64,000 nt of DNA from Adiantum capillus-veneris (taxonomy: Eukaryota > Streptophyta > Polypodiopsida > Polypodiales > Pteridaceae), in assembly GCA_014529385.2 (NCBI GenBank), contig CM043958.1:120558817-120622816 (forward strand), written 5' to 3'. The notes beneath the pieces were generated by a model. That model made no database searches and was not told where the DNA came from. It saw nothing but the letters and a program-made list of their open reading frames with translations. This document shows positions 21,294 to 32,764 of this stretch, in pieces (position 1 is the first letter of the stretch; each line of letters begins with the position of its first letter). Both the position numbers and the translations under genes were made by a program.

Positions 21294-21520
21294 TGTTGGA
21301 ATTAGGGTTGTAGGAAAACACACACAACTTGGAGAAGATGAAGGAAGCTCAAGGCACACAACAGAGAGTGTATTACTTAGTGTGCAATGGAAATATAAGT
21401 TAGCCCTAGAGTGATGGGCGTATATACAATGCACGGAGGAAAAAACCTCCTAGTGAGGGAAAAAATGCCCCGGCGGTCCTAAGTGTGTACACACATCACT
21501 ACCACATGTCTATGGTAAAA
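21294..21520 (-). repeat. Copia A1 5' LTR
   Basis: On the plus strand from TGTTGGAATT to TATGGTAAAA (AACA in the other copies, so the outer TG of the LTR has mutated). Length 227 bp; aligns over its length with 48472-48697. A TATATA word lies near 21424. Confidence 0.9.
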
Positions 21521-21602
21521 ATACTATTTAAAGCTGGCACAAGGGCTAAGAGACACAAAGGTTAAGAGCCACACAGGCTAAGACCCAACTATTTTAGAAT
21601 GG

Positions 21603-23560
21603 CTAAGAGCCATTCTTCAATGCCTTTGTTGGACATTTATTCAAAACATGAGTAGCACAAGCAATGGCTTCCATCCAAAATTGATGTGAAAAATGTTTTC
21701 CCTTCAACATAATTCTAGCCATTTCCATCAAAGAACGACAACAAAATTTTTGTTGTGGCACATCTGGCAATGTAGCTTGATTCTTTATGCGTGTCATATG
21801 AACAAAATGTGGCAAGAATGAAACATGTACTCTCCTCCTCTGTCACTTTGCGGGGTTTCAATCTTGTAACCACTTTCCAATTCCACACGTGTAACAAAAT
21901 CCTTAAATGTATCAATACATTAAAATTTTGTTTCAAAGAATATACACATTTAAAGCATGTGAAATCATTGATAAAAGTACAAAAGAGTTTAAATCTTGAG
22001 AACCAAGTAGTAGCCATTGATTTGCATATGTCACTGTGAATCATTTGTAGCTTACAAGAAGCACCAACACTACCTACCATCTTTAGGAAATCAAAACAAT
22101 GTACTTCTCCCAAAACACAAGATTCACATACATATGACTTTGGAATAGATATCTAGAACCATACCATTCTTTTCTAAGTATTGCAAACCATGGAAGCCAT
22201 AATTACCAAAACGCTTGTATTACCATTGAGTCATGGGATCCACTATAATGAGCAATGGCATACATATCCAAAACACACAACCCATGGTTCATAGAACCTC
22301 TTAACAAGACATTAGAATCACAATTTTTACGTTGCAAAATGCATTTATCATCTTCAAAAGATACATCATAACCACGAACTGAAAACATAAAGATAAATAC
22401 TAGATTCTTTTTTATGCCTGACACATAAATTACATCACCAATTATTAATTGAAAACCATAAAGACAGGTAAGCAAAATTTCTACAATGCCTTTAACAACA
22501 TAAGGGGCATTATTGGCACATGTAACTTGTTTGCCAATTGGAGCATCTCTCAAGGAAACAAACAAATCTTTATGAGATGTAATATGACAAAAAGCACCAC
22601 CATCAGTTTTAAAGTGAGTGTGACACCTCATTGAATCATGCATCATGTCCATCAAAAGAGCAAACAAGAAATGACCATACATCTAGTTGCATAAAAGAAA
22701 CTACATTTGCATCACTCAAAGCATGCATAGGATAATCCACAGAGCATACATGATTTTTGGACTCTTTGGTTCTTCCATTCTTTTTCTCTTTGGTAGAAAA
22801 TTCATTGATTTAATGCCCAATTCGTGACAATATTGACATTTTCCATTTTTGGATGATGAAGCACTTTCATGTTTCTTTACACATAATCACTAGTATGTTT
22901 TACATTACCTTTTGTATGCACAATCAAAGAATTCACATTACAAATCATAGAATCAATCATATTCTTTCTTTGCTATTCTTCATGAAGCAAAAGAAAAAAC
23001 CACCTCTTGAACATAAAATGGATTTGGGTTACGTCTCATAGAAAAATTGAGAGAAGTACAAAGGGTTGAATATGAAGGAGGCAAGAGTCTTTGGATGAAC
23101 CTGACATCCATAATAATCTCTTCAATATTTAAGAGTTCCGTGTCATCACCCTTGCATTTGCAACTTGTCTAAGTGCCTCTTCAAGAATGAGATTCGAGCT
23201 TCATTCTTGTTTCCAAACAAAGCATGTAAATATATCCCAAGCTTGCTCGCTTGTCTTTACATATGGTTGAATGGATCTTTTACATGTCAAAGAGATGATG
23301 CTAAATGAAAATGCATCACATTTATCTCATCTCTTTTTCTCTAGAGTGAAAGCAGACACAACCATAGAGGAAGCTCCACACCACTTTGAGGAGTTGCAAG
23401 AGCAACATTAACTAGCCGTTCTTCCAAATGTATCACAGAATCCCATACATTCTAGCTAACAAGTACTTTCTTCACCAATGATCATAAGCAATAGTTGGTA
23501 ACATCCAACCTATCCTTATTGGGTATTACATTGGTAGTTTCATTGCCTTGTTGATCCATT
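21603..23560 (-). pseudogene. Ty1/copia fragment, separate family (gag to integrase), decayed
   Basis: A minus-strand remnant next to A1. From right to left: a likely gag start near 23558 (MDQQG), gag-like text with SEQAWDIFTCF, a protease region around 22620-22300 (HITSHKDLFVSLRDAPIG, ANNAPYVVKG, GDVIYVSGIKKN), and integrase text with LQMIHSDICKSMATTWFSRF near 22040. The integrase end reads QFWMEAIACATHVLNKCPTK at 21680-21620. It resembles family A but is clearly diverged. It stops abruptly at about 21603; no RT, RNase H or LTR was found. Many frameshifts. Confidence 0.82.
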
Positions 23561-23848
23561 CTGCAACAATGATAACCAAAACAAATTCACAAAGATCATC
23601 AAAAGTAGTGTCAAAACAACCTCAAAGGGCGTATTCTTCACCAATTTTTTCAGTCCAAACTCTCACATCCACATGTGGTCATGCATAAACCCACATGTCA
23701 CGTACATGCAGTAGCAAAGATTGCATATCATGAAGATTTTCTATATGAAATAAGGCTATCTTCTAATCTATTGCTCATATCATGGGGATTATGGCAGAAA
23801 TGCTAGATTCAAAAGGGGGGTGAAACCACATGACACCTACTAAGATAC

Positions 23849-24757
23849 TCTTGGAATGGCAAGGATGCTATAGCAACAACCTCTCTCCATGGCTCTTCTC
23901 TAGCTTCCATTCTCCAAGAGTCCTCTTCACCTATTTCCATTAGAAGAGCTCTCTCACATTGTGTGATACCTCCATGCCCTAGTTGGGTCATGCTCTTCAC
24001 TAATATGACAATTTATAGTGTCGATCATGTGTATGTCGTGCAACTACGGTATGATTTTCACAGTAGGAGGTTGTTGGGTATAAATGCCAAGTACCTTGCT
24101 ACCACAACAGTGTTCATGTGGCTACCCAACCACTAACCATTTAGGTATTCTTTTATCTAGCAGAGAATAAGGGAACTACATTTTTAGTAGTTGTGAGAAC
24201 AAGAAGTTTCATTGACATTTTTTTATGGCTTACCTCTCTCTCCCTTTGTGTGTGTGTGTGTGAAGAGATGTTTCATCTCGGATCTTATATTATAGTTTGT
24301 ACAATGTTACATATTTTTCATAATCCTTTTTTATGAAGGATTATGATATAGGTGAAGAGGACTCTCGAAATGGCAAGGATGCTATAGCAACAACCTCTCT
24401 CCATGGCTCTTCTCTAGCTTCCATTCTCCAAGATTCCTCTTCACCTATTTCCATTAGAAGAGCTCTCTCACATTGTGTGATACCTCCATGCCCTAGTTGG
24501 CTCATGCTCTTCACTGATTTGACAATTTATAGTGTGGATCATGTGTATGTCATGTAGCTATGGTATGATTTTCACAGTAGGAGGTTGTTGGGTGTAAATG
24601 CCAAGTACCTTGCTATCGCGATATTGTTCATGTGGCCACCCAGCCACTAACCATATAGGTATTCTTTTATCTAGCAGAGAATAAGGGAACTACATTTTTA
24701 GTTGTTGTGAGAATAAGAAGTTTCATTTTGACATTTTTTATGGCTTACCTCTCTCTC

Positions 24758-24795
<38 letters not shown>

Positions 24796-24854
24796 GAGAT
24801 GTTTCGTCTCGGCTCTTATATTATAGTTTGTACAATGTTACATATTTTGCATAA
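23849..24854. repeat. Tandem direct duplication of about 0.5 kb
   Basis: Copy 1 (about 23849-24315) and copy 2 (about 24361-24854) match closely from the GGCAAGGATGCTATAGCAAC word to TTTGTACAATGTTACATATT. The offset grows from 514 to 531 bp across the unit, mainly because the GT tract is longer in copy 2 (24761-24793) than in copy 1 (about 24248-24261). Confidence 0.9.
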
Positions 24855-25156
24855 TATGGTAGTGAGTGGTAGCTATGAGGTCCTTTGTGATCCTAGCTCT
24901 AATGAGCTCACATGGAAATGAGCATCTGATGATTGAACACAACAACATTTCTTGTTTGCCAAAGACCATAAATCATCCATACTCTAAGGGAGATTATATG
25001 AAAGCTCATAGCATCATTTGTTGTTTTGACAAGGCCAAAGAGCAATGTAAACATAGTGAGCTTTATCTGCCAATGATACATCCACAAACTACATAAACAT
25101 TTCCACCATTGATCCACATACTCACACTTTTAAAGCACGTGTTTAAATATTTTAGG

Positions 25157-25279
25157 CTTATTACACCTGGGACAAAGTCCCTTGGACATATTCTTCTTAA
25201 GAAACATCTATCCAACAAGAAGTGATCTTATTACACCTGGGACAAAGTCCCTTGGACATATTCTTCTTAAGCAACATCT
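25157..25279. repeat. 70-bp-offset direct duplication
   Basis: 25157-25209 and 25227-25279 are identical over about 53 bp except one base (CTTAAGAAAC versus CTTAAGCAAC), separated by 17 bp. The near identity points to a recent event. Confidence 0.92.
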
Positions 25280-26261
25280 GTATTCTTGAACAAACTAGAT
25301 GTTTAAGTCTTGTTTAAGTAGACAACAAGTGAATGTGTGTGACTTGGAGGAATTGTTCATCCCTCTAAGTTAATCCCTTTGACATTGAAAGTAGCTACCT
25401 TCATTGGGGAGTATCATGAATAATTTGTGTATCCCCATCACTATCCACATATTCATTTTGACCTCCAATTGAATATTAGGGCCCTCTAGAGATGATGCTG
25501 TTTTTTTGGTTGAGTGGTGAGCCAGATACATATTCATGTGGCTCAAGCAATGTCATAGGCCCTTGTGCATGAGTAGATGCATAGTCTTGCTTCTCCTAGT
25601 AAACAAGTTGTCGCCATTGAAATTGGTAATGACCGTAATTCCTTGCTCCATGAGGAAGTTGTACTTGGAAACTTGCACAAGTAGTTTCTAACCTCTTAGA
25701 ATAGGTATGTGCTTGAGTTCTCCTCTTAGTGCCTAAGTGCAAATCACCTTTGCTTAAGCAATGACTACTTGCAAATTGCTTTTATTGTTTTTTATTTTTT
25801 GTGTATTTATTTTGAGGTTTCTAGCGATTAACTAAGTGTGTTGTTGATGCTTCTAGAAGTGGGAACAAAATCCAAGTACAAGCCAAATAAACGAAGAGAA
25901 CACAACACTTATTATGCATGTTGTAAGGTGTGAGACACTACTTGTCATGCCAAAACATCTCACAAGTCCAATCAACACCACTACATGAACATATTGAGGA
26001 ATAGGCTATCTTAGCACTGAACAATTTGGCAATCCAATTTGACCAAAACTTATTTGTAGAAAATTAGGCTACAACGCTTGAAGACATGCCTAGTCCTAGA
26101 GGGTGTGCACGGACAAATGCATTAAGCTATACACAACACTTGGAGGGAGATGACAATTGTGTTTTGGAGATCAACTAGCAACTTTATGAGAACATCAACA
26201 ATCACATGGACCAAATAGTCTCTTAGAGAATTTTGTCAGCATTTCAAATCAACTTTAGGAA

Positions 26262-27003
26262 ACAATTATTATCAGCATCATCCAAGCCCACTTGCAAATG
26301 AAAACACTCCACCTTCATTGCACAGTGAGATCAACTTCGTCAGAAATCAACTATCATTAGCAAGCAAGCCAATTGGCAAATGAGAACACTCTACCATCAT
26401 TGCAAACAGAGGAAACAGAATGGGTGATTGAGCTTATTCAAATTTCCACCAACAGAATTATGCATCAGGTAAGTGAATAGAGAACCATATGTTGACTTTA
26501 AAAATAGTTTGATACTTACGTCTTCACAATATATTGAGAGTATGAAAGCCAAAATATTATCAGCATCAGCCAAGTCCACTTGCAAATGAAAACACTCCAC
26601 CTTCATTGCACAGTGAAAGAAGCCAACATTCAACAGATTTTAGAAGTCAACCAATAGTTTTAGGGGAAAATCAACAACTATGTGTATCAGGTAAATTTTT
26701 TATTTGTTAACCATTAGCTCTACAGAAATCTAACAACCACATGTATCAGGAAATTTGCACATGCAAGTATCTTATTAATTTAGATCAACTTCGTTAGGGA
26801 TCAATTGTCATCAACAAGCAAGCCAATTGGCAAATGAGAACACTCCGCCGTCATTGCACACATAGGAAACGGAATGGGTGATTGAGCTTCTTTGAATTCC
26901 ACCAACAGAAGTATGCATTAGGCAAGTGAACAGAGAACCATTTGTTGACTTTACAAATAGTTTGATACTTACTTCTTCACAATATATTGAGAGTATGAAA
27001 GCC
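26262..27003. repeat. Diverged direct repeats of about 220 and 60 bp
   Basis: Unit B occurs at about 26330-26552 and 26780-27003 (shared AGCAAGCCAATTGGCAAATG, GAATGGGTGATTGAGCTT, TCACAATATATTGAGAGTAT). Unit A occurs at about 26262-26328 and 26553-26612 (shared TTATCAGCATCA.CCAAG and TGCAAATGAAAACACTCCAC). Order is A-B-A-(gap)-B. Confidence 0.85.
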
Positions 27004-27915
27004 AAAAGTTCAAAGAAAGATGAGATTGCAAAGGCAATGGAAGAGAAGAGACTTGAAAAAGAGGCAAAGAAGAAATAAGTACTTGTAGAGAAGGAGGCAA
27101 CACATAGAAAGACAGAGGATGCTCAACAAGCCAAACAATCATGATGGGTGTGGGAGATTCAACAACAACAATTTGAGAACCGTTTGCATTCAGTATTATA
27201 TGAAGGAGGTTCTTTGAGAGGTCTTGTATACAAGCCACTTCGCGTGGACTTACCATTCCATGTTACTGCTCTAGATGATGCTTGAAAAAGATGCGACATC
27301 CTCGCTCTCGTCAAGCTCAAGAACTTTTTTAAGTTTTACTTATCTTCATCTCTTTCCTAGTCATGCTTGCACATTTGGTATTTTGTATTTTGGTGTTCTT
27401 ACCAAATGTCAAACAACACTGTCTGCACCTTCTTTATCCCTTTTATCAATTATCCAATCAAAAGAGCAGTTTTTGATCATATTATGATAAATTTTCACTA
27501 TTATCTCTCACATGACACTATCATCTTGTACAAACAAGAGATATTGTGGCTTTATAATCCGGTGCAGTATGCAAAAATCCTTCCTATCTTCTATTATACT
27601 TGTTTAAGATACATTTTTGTCAAGATGGTTTCTCTTCAATTTCAATGGTTCATATCAAAAGATTTGAGTTCATCCCCAATATCCCCAATATTACCAAGGG
27701 AGTACAAGTAAATAGAGTAAGATCTCAAAGGCACGCAGGATCTCAAAAGGATTTCCAAGAGTTCAAAAGACTAAGATGCCACATCAAGTTGATATTGTCA
27801 AACTATGAAAGTCCTCTACCTATAATCATGTTTCTTAAGCTTGTGATGACTTGTTTGACAATTTTTTCCACACACCACAAGACCCCAAAACAGAAATCTT
27901 AATGAAAAATACATG

Positions 27916-28165
27916 CATATAGCCAACAAGTCACTAGCTTTCGAGCCAAGCACATTCCACCAAAGATTTTATAACTAAAATCATGCAGTTTGAATTCAAA
28001 ATGATGTTCTTGAGTGTGTAGCAAACAACATGCACACATCCTACATGAGAAATGACATACATACAATTCGACAAGTCACTGGCTTTCAAGCCAAGCACAT
28101 TCTACCAAAGATTGTATGACTAAAATCATGCAATATGAATTCATGATGATGTTCTTGAGCATGTA
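27916..28165. repeat. Diverged direct repeat of about 106 bp
   Basis: 27916-28021 and 28060-28165 share CAAGTCACT.GCTTTC, GAGCCAAGCACATTC-type words, CTAAAATCATGCA and ATGATGTTCTTGAG. A further small repeat with GAGGTCGGGTGGA.GC follows at 28190-28310. Confidence 0.85.
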
Positions 28166-29553
28166 GTTGAACTCAAGAGCGCGCAGAGGAGAATGGTCGG
28201 GTGGAAGCTGAGCTGGGTGTGTAGAGTGAAGGAAGTAACAAGCTCAGCGTGTAGAGGAGTGAGGTCGGGTGGACGCTGAGCTGGGTGCACAAAGTGAGGT
28301 CGGGTGGAAGCCTGATTAATAGGCTCATGGGAGAAGCCCACCTGGATAATCAATGTCTAGTTGCTAGCATCCCATTTGGCTCCCTAAGGAAAATCCAAGG
28401 GAACATGATTGGCACTCACACGTGACAAAATGCATGGACCTGTTCTCACCCCATTCACCCCCATTTTTTTAACACATCAATCTTTAAAACCACAGTTGAC
28501 AACACCTACCCTCACCATTTAACCCCCATCTTACTTCCACATGTAGGGGAGCACCTAGCGATCTTGGCCAATACCTTAAGTGCCCAAAATTTGGACATCT
28601 ACCTCCCCAAAAATACCTCCCTTTCTTAGCTTGCAACGTATTGGCCTCTTTACCCTATGCCTAACTCAACTCTCCTCTAACACTTCTTTTAGAAAGCCAA
28701 AAAAGGTTTTCCCAAAAGAGTCAGTTGAAAGCACAACAGACAAGTTTGTATTAAGAGTCGAGTCCCACTATAGGTTTATAAGTTAAGTGGCATTTATTTA
28801 ATATCATTTTGTAGTGGGCACATGCTCACACGTTTGTTTTAGTACATTTGAGGGGACATGTTTCGTAATGCTGGTAGTGCCTTTAATATTGATCTTTTCT
28901 CTAGGATTACCCCTCTCTTTGGAATACCAACAACTGAAAAAGGGCCTATTTCTTTTCCAACTCCCTCAAATCAAGGAAAAGGTATTTAGTAAATAGTGCA
29001 ACCAATGAGTTTAAAGCATTTCTAAAAAGTTAAATGATGTGGGACATCTTTTCCAAAAAGCATACTACTCGTTCTATTTGTTCTATTGATCTCAGTAAAA
29101 CACAGCGGGACTCGGCTCTAAATAGACAAAGCTTGGATAATTTTCAATACCCATAAAGATATCCAACCAATCATATCAAGTGGGGTCATGTGTAAATTAA
29201 GGAAAAAAGGTATAAAAAGGTATTCAAACCTAAACAACATAAAGTGTAGAGTTTATCAACAACCACGTGAAAATATTTAGCCATAATATACCCAAAACAT
29301 TGTGAAAAAAAGGCATTGTGTATTGGTTATGTAATGAACATCCAATACCTTAATCATACTTATTTCTTTTGATAGTCACCAATCAACAATAGACCATACC
29401 TATAGTATGTTCTCACGATATATGATAATCTACATATAGTATTAATAGCAACATTACAATATAATTTACAAACTATAGTGAAGAACCTGAGAATTCAAAG
29501 CCGCTATCATTTCCCCTTGTTTTTCCATATGTGTTAGCAGATGAACCGTGTCG

Positions 29554-29555
<2 letters not shown>

Positions 29556-29606
<51 letters not shown>
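29556..29606. repeat. (GA)n microsatellite
   Basis: GA tract of about 51 bp. Confidence 0.96.
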
Positions 29607-29611
<5 letters not shown>

Positions 29612-29977
29612 TCTTTGCATTGAGGGCAATGAGGAACGAGAGTGGAAGAGAGACATAGCAAAAGAGGGAGAGGTTGGTAGCTTGCATGGGCAATGACGCT
29701 GCTAGTGGAATGAGAGACGATGAAAGGGAGACATAGAACAAGAGAGGGAGAGGGAAAATAGCTTACATAGGCAATGTCGGTGCCACCCAACATGAGAGAG
29801 GGAGATAAAATCTTTTTGGAATCTATTCACCTAATTCGCAAAAAGCGTTCACTAAAAATGCTAGCTAAAGAAAACACGTCCTTGCCTGCAAGAACCAATA
29901 ATTGAAACCAACAATCCAAAGATAAATAAGAAAATTAGACCTTGGTTGAACCCATGTCCTTATAGGAATTGAAAATA

Positions 29978-32159
29978 ATATTTGATGAAGCCTGTCCAAC
30001 ACCCAAATCAGCCATAAGGCATCTGAGCCATACACACTCAACCGTAGTTGTGAAGACTGCCCTATACTCAGCCTCACAACTCGAAGTGGCCATAGTAGGT
30101 TGCTTCTTGCTCAACCATGATATACATGAACTGCCAAGCATGAAACAAAAACCACTTGTGGACACTCGCGTGCCAAAACAACCAGCCCAATCTATTTCTG
30201 AAAAAGCATGTAAGTCTGGCAGCAATGATCCCCCCTTGGGATAAAACAAGCCAACATGTAAAGTGCCACTAAGGTAGCGGGAAATCCTCTTGACATCCTG
30301 CCAATGCTTAGACCCTGGGCTATGCATAAATCTGATGACTTGTGAGACTGCAAATTGAATATCTGTCCACGTGTTGCATACGTAAATGAGATAGCCAACA
30401 ACAGTTTGGTAAAGAGTGACATCAGCAGCATCGCGCATCGCCAGCATCATGTAGACTCAATTTCAAACCTGTTTCCATGGGAGTGGCCATAGGTTTGCAA
30501 TCCTCAAGTCCAAACTTACATAGCAATATCTCTATGTAACTTTTCTAATACAAGGCAATACCACCATCACACTGCTTAAACTGTATACCCAAGTAATGAT
30601 GCAACAGCCCCAAATCTTTCATCTTGAAACTAGCATTCAAATTAGCCTTAACTTCAACAATATGTCTCTCATTTGGTCCAGTGATCAACAAATCATCGAC
30701 ATAAAGAACCACAATGAGAAGTACATCATCCTCACGCTTTACATACAATGTGATTTCTGTTGGACTATTACGAAAGCCTCGTTTAACCAAATGAGTGTCA
30801 ACTTTCTCATACCAAGCACGAGGAGATTGCTTCAACCCATACAAAGCCTTCTTACATCTGCACACTTTGTCCTCTTGTCCTTTTATGACAAAACCGCGAG
30901 GCTGCCTTACATAAACTTCCTCAAATATGTCACCATTCAAGAAAGCAGTAACAATGTCTGATTGATGTACATCCCAACCAAAATGAGCCGCCAATCCACA
31001 TAGAAAACGCACAGTACTGTCACGCAAAGTGTGCACCAGCCATTTTGGCATACCTCTAGCCTGCTCATTTTCAGCCCTTTCTTCATCAAGTACATCATGT
31101 ACATCTGCATCAGTAGGCTGATCTGTAACATTTTTAGAAACCCCTATAGGCTATACATTTGCCTCATTGGAACTTACATTCGTATTTCCACCACTGAAAA
31201 GAGGTAACAAAGTGTCATAAATGTCCTGTGAGCTTACATTACTGTCTCTAGTACATGACAGCAAGGACTGAACAAAATCTTCCACAAACACTACATCCCG
31301 TGAAACAAGAATACGCTTAGTTTGCGGGTGATATAATCTGTAACCTTTGCTTTCAACACTATAACCAACAAAAATACATTTGACAGCCTAAGCATCCAAT
31401 TTTTTGCGTTGTGTTTGTGGCACCAAAGAATATGCCAAACAGCCAAAAACATGCATGTGCTCAATAGAAGGTTTTCTATCATGCCATGCTTCATATGGAG
31501 TAATAGACTACAAAGATTTCTTAGGACACCTGTTTAGTACATAAGTGGCACACATGATGGCCTCAAGCCAAAAAGAATGCGGCAAAGCTTGACTTTTGAC
31601 CATACATCGTGCCATTTTCGTCAGGGACCTGATTTTCCTCTTAGCAACACCATTTTGATGAGGTGTATAAGGCACTGTACATTAATGTTTTATCCGACGA
31701 CTAACCAGAAATGCATTAAATTCGTGAGACATATACTCCCCCCCTCGATCAGAACGGAGGGTGTCCATAGTACATTTCAAGACATTTTCAGCCATAGCCA
31801 GAAATTGTTTGAAGCACATAAAAACTTCGGACTTCGCTTTAAGCGGAAATACCCATGCATGCCTGGAGTAACTCATCAATGAAAGTCATGAAGTACAGGT
31901 AATTGCCCAAGGACGGAGTTTGCATGGGCCCACAAACATCACTATGCACAAGCTGCAACCTGCATGTGGCCCGAACTGAACCATCCTTTGGAAACTTAGA
32001 ACACTGCATCTTACCCAAAATACAGCCTTCACAAACATGTTTGACAGGTGCTTCAAGAGGTGGCAAAGAAGCAACCATATCAGATTTCTGCAAACGCAGC
32101 AAACTGGCAAGATTCAGATGACCAAAACGTGCATGCCAAAGTTTTGCATCTGAAATAAC
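29978..32159 (-). pseudogene. Copia A2 integrase, RT and RNase H (broken)
   Basis: Read right to left: GAG-pre-integrase and zinc-binding parts (LRLQKSDMVAS, VCEGCILGKMQCSKF), integrase core (QLVHSDVCGPMQ; LRSDRGGEYMSHEF), then RT and RNase H. RT shows DVHQSDIVTAFLNGD, KKALYGLKQSPRAW and YVDDLLITGPN near 30700. RNase H shows QFAVSQVIRFMHSPGSKHW, FSEIDWAGCF and SSCEAEYRAVF. About 370 bp of RT N-terminal sequence present in A1 (about 4579-4950) are missing at about 31016, removing the WVYKLKRK/KARLVAKGYAQ motifs. Frameshifts occur in several places. Confidence 0.92.
32155..32159. repeat. Target site duplication of gag-protease element, left
   Basis: ATAAC here against ATAGC at 41111-41115; one mismatch. 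A1 at about 12035-12039 reads GAAATAGCC uninterrupted, which supports ATAGC as the original site. Confidence 0.85.
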
Positions 32160-32459
32160 TGTTAACCCTCACGGCACACGGACACCCCATTACCTACGAC
32201 GGACGTGTATTATGTATTTGGTAGAGTCAGGTACCGGGCTTGTCGGACCAATAGGGAAAGGTAGAGTGATCGTCGATGAGAGGCGCACTTTAACTTGGAC
32301 ATTCAAGGGATTAGTTGGTTAAGCATGGGCGCCCAAGTGTGAATGGGGTGAGCTCCTATAAAAGCCAACTAAACCTAATTTTTACTCATTCTCTCATTTG
32401 TGCAATTGAAAAGTGCTCTTGCTCCATCTCCATCTCCATCTTCTTCTTCTTCACCTCCT

Positions 32460-32492
<33 letters not shown>

Positions 32493-32742
32493 GAGAGTGT
32501 GTGTGCGATCGAGCATTACGAAGGCACGACGGCGGCGAAGCGGTTGAGCGTGGCACGACTGCAGCTTCTTCTTCATCGCGGCGAGGAATCCACCACGAAG
32601 GCGAGCGTAGAGCGGTGAGTGACACACCCTTTGTTCTCTTGAGCTTGCTAGTTTAGGCTTGTTGTGTGCTTGGAGCCGTTTGTGGCTCGCACACGGTGTA
32701 TTGGCAAGTCCCTTGCTTCGACAGTGCGGCAAGGAGCGCACA
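32160..32742 (+). repeat. 5' LTR of gag-protease element
   Basis: TGTTAACCCTCACGG to GGAGCGCACA, 583 bp. It contains a TATAAAA box at 32357-32363 and a short GT/GA tract near 32461-32492. A 583-bp partner at 40528-41110 differs at two positions (an A/G near 32410 and a GT/GA step in the microsatellite). Confidence 0.97.
32357..32363 (+). promoter_or_regulatory. LTR TATA box
   Basis: TATAAAA about 200 bp into the LTR, also present at 40725-40731; the likely core promoter of the element. Confidence 0.7.
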
Positions 32743-32746
32743 TTTT

Positions 32747-32764
32747 TGGCGCCGCTGCCGGGGA
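32747..32764 (+). other. Primer binding site (tRNA-Asp-like)
   Basis: TGGCGCCGCTGCCGGGGA, four bases after the 5' LTR. From memory, plant tRNA-Asp ends CCCCGGCAACGGCGCCA, so the site would pair with one mismatch. Confidence 0.78.

Larger units (their letters stand above)
2949..21520 (-). mobile_element. Ty1/copia element, family A copy 1 (A1), nested host
   Basis: This is an LTR retrotransposon on the minus strand, interrupted by a chromovirus (5023-10960) and a CACTA element (12227-19651). Read right to left it has a 5' LTR (21294-21520), a tRNA-Met primer site (21280-21291), gag, protease, integrase, reverse transcriptase, RNase H, a polypurine tract (3161-3172) and a 3' LTR. Integrase before reverse transcriptase is the Ty1/copia order. 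Removing both insertions with one copy of each target duplication rejoins sequence that aligns with sister copy A2. All frames carry stops or shifts, so the copy is dead. I see no target duplication for A1 itself; its left LTR edge is degraded next to the (CT)n tract. Confidence 0.92.
23561..29977. other. Repeat-rich stretch without recognisable gene
   Basis: No family motif in any frame. It contains several small direct duplications listed separately and one (GA)n tract. A Lys/Glu-rich frame at 27000-27260 (KAMEEKRLEKEAKK; stops inside) could be a decayed gene piece, but I cannot name it. Confidence 0.45.

Noticed and set aside
24333-24557. 74-aa frame at the second copy of the tandem duplication
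   Set aside because: The first copy has the frame open only in part and on the other strand; no motif.
27000-27260. Lys/Glu-rich coiled-coil gene
   Set aside because: Stops break the frame after about 20 residues and no flanking exons are seen.
32747-32764. tRNA gene signal
   Set aside because: Only the short complement of a tRNA 3' end is present; it is a primer binding site, not a tRNA gene. The same holds for 21280, 48458, 47614 and 54611.
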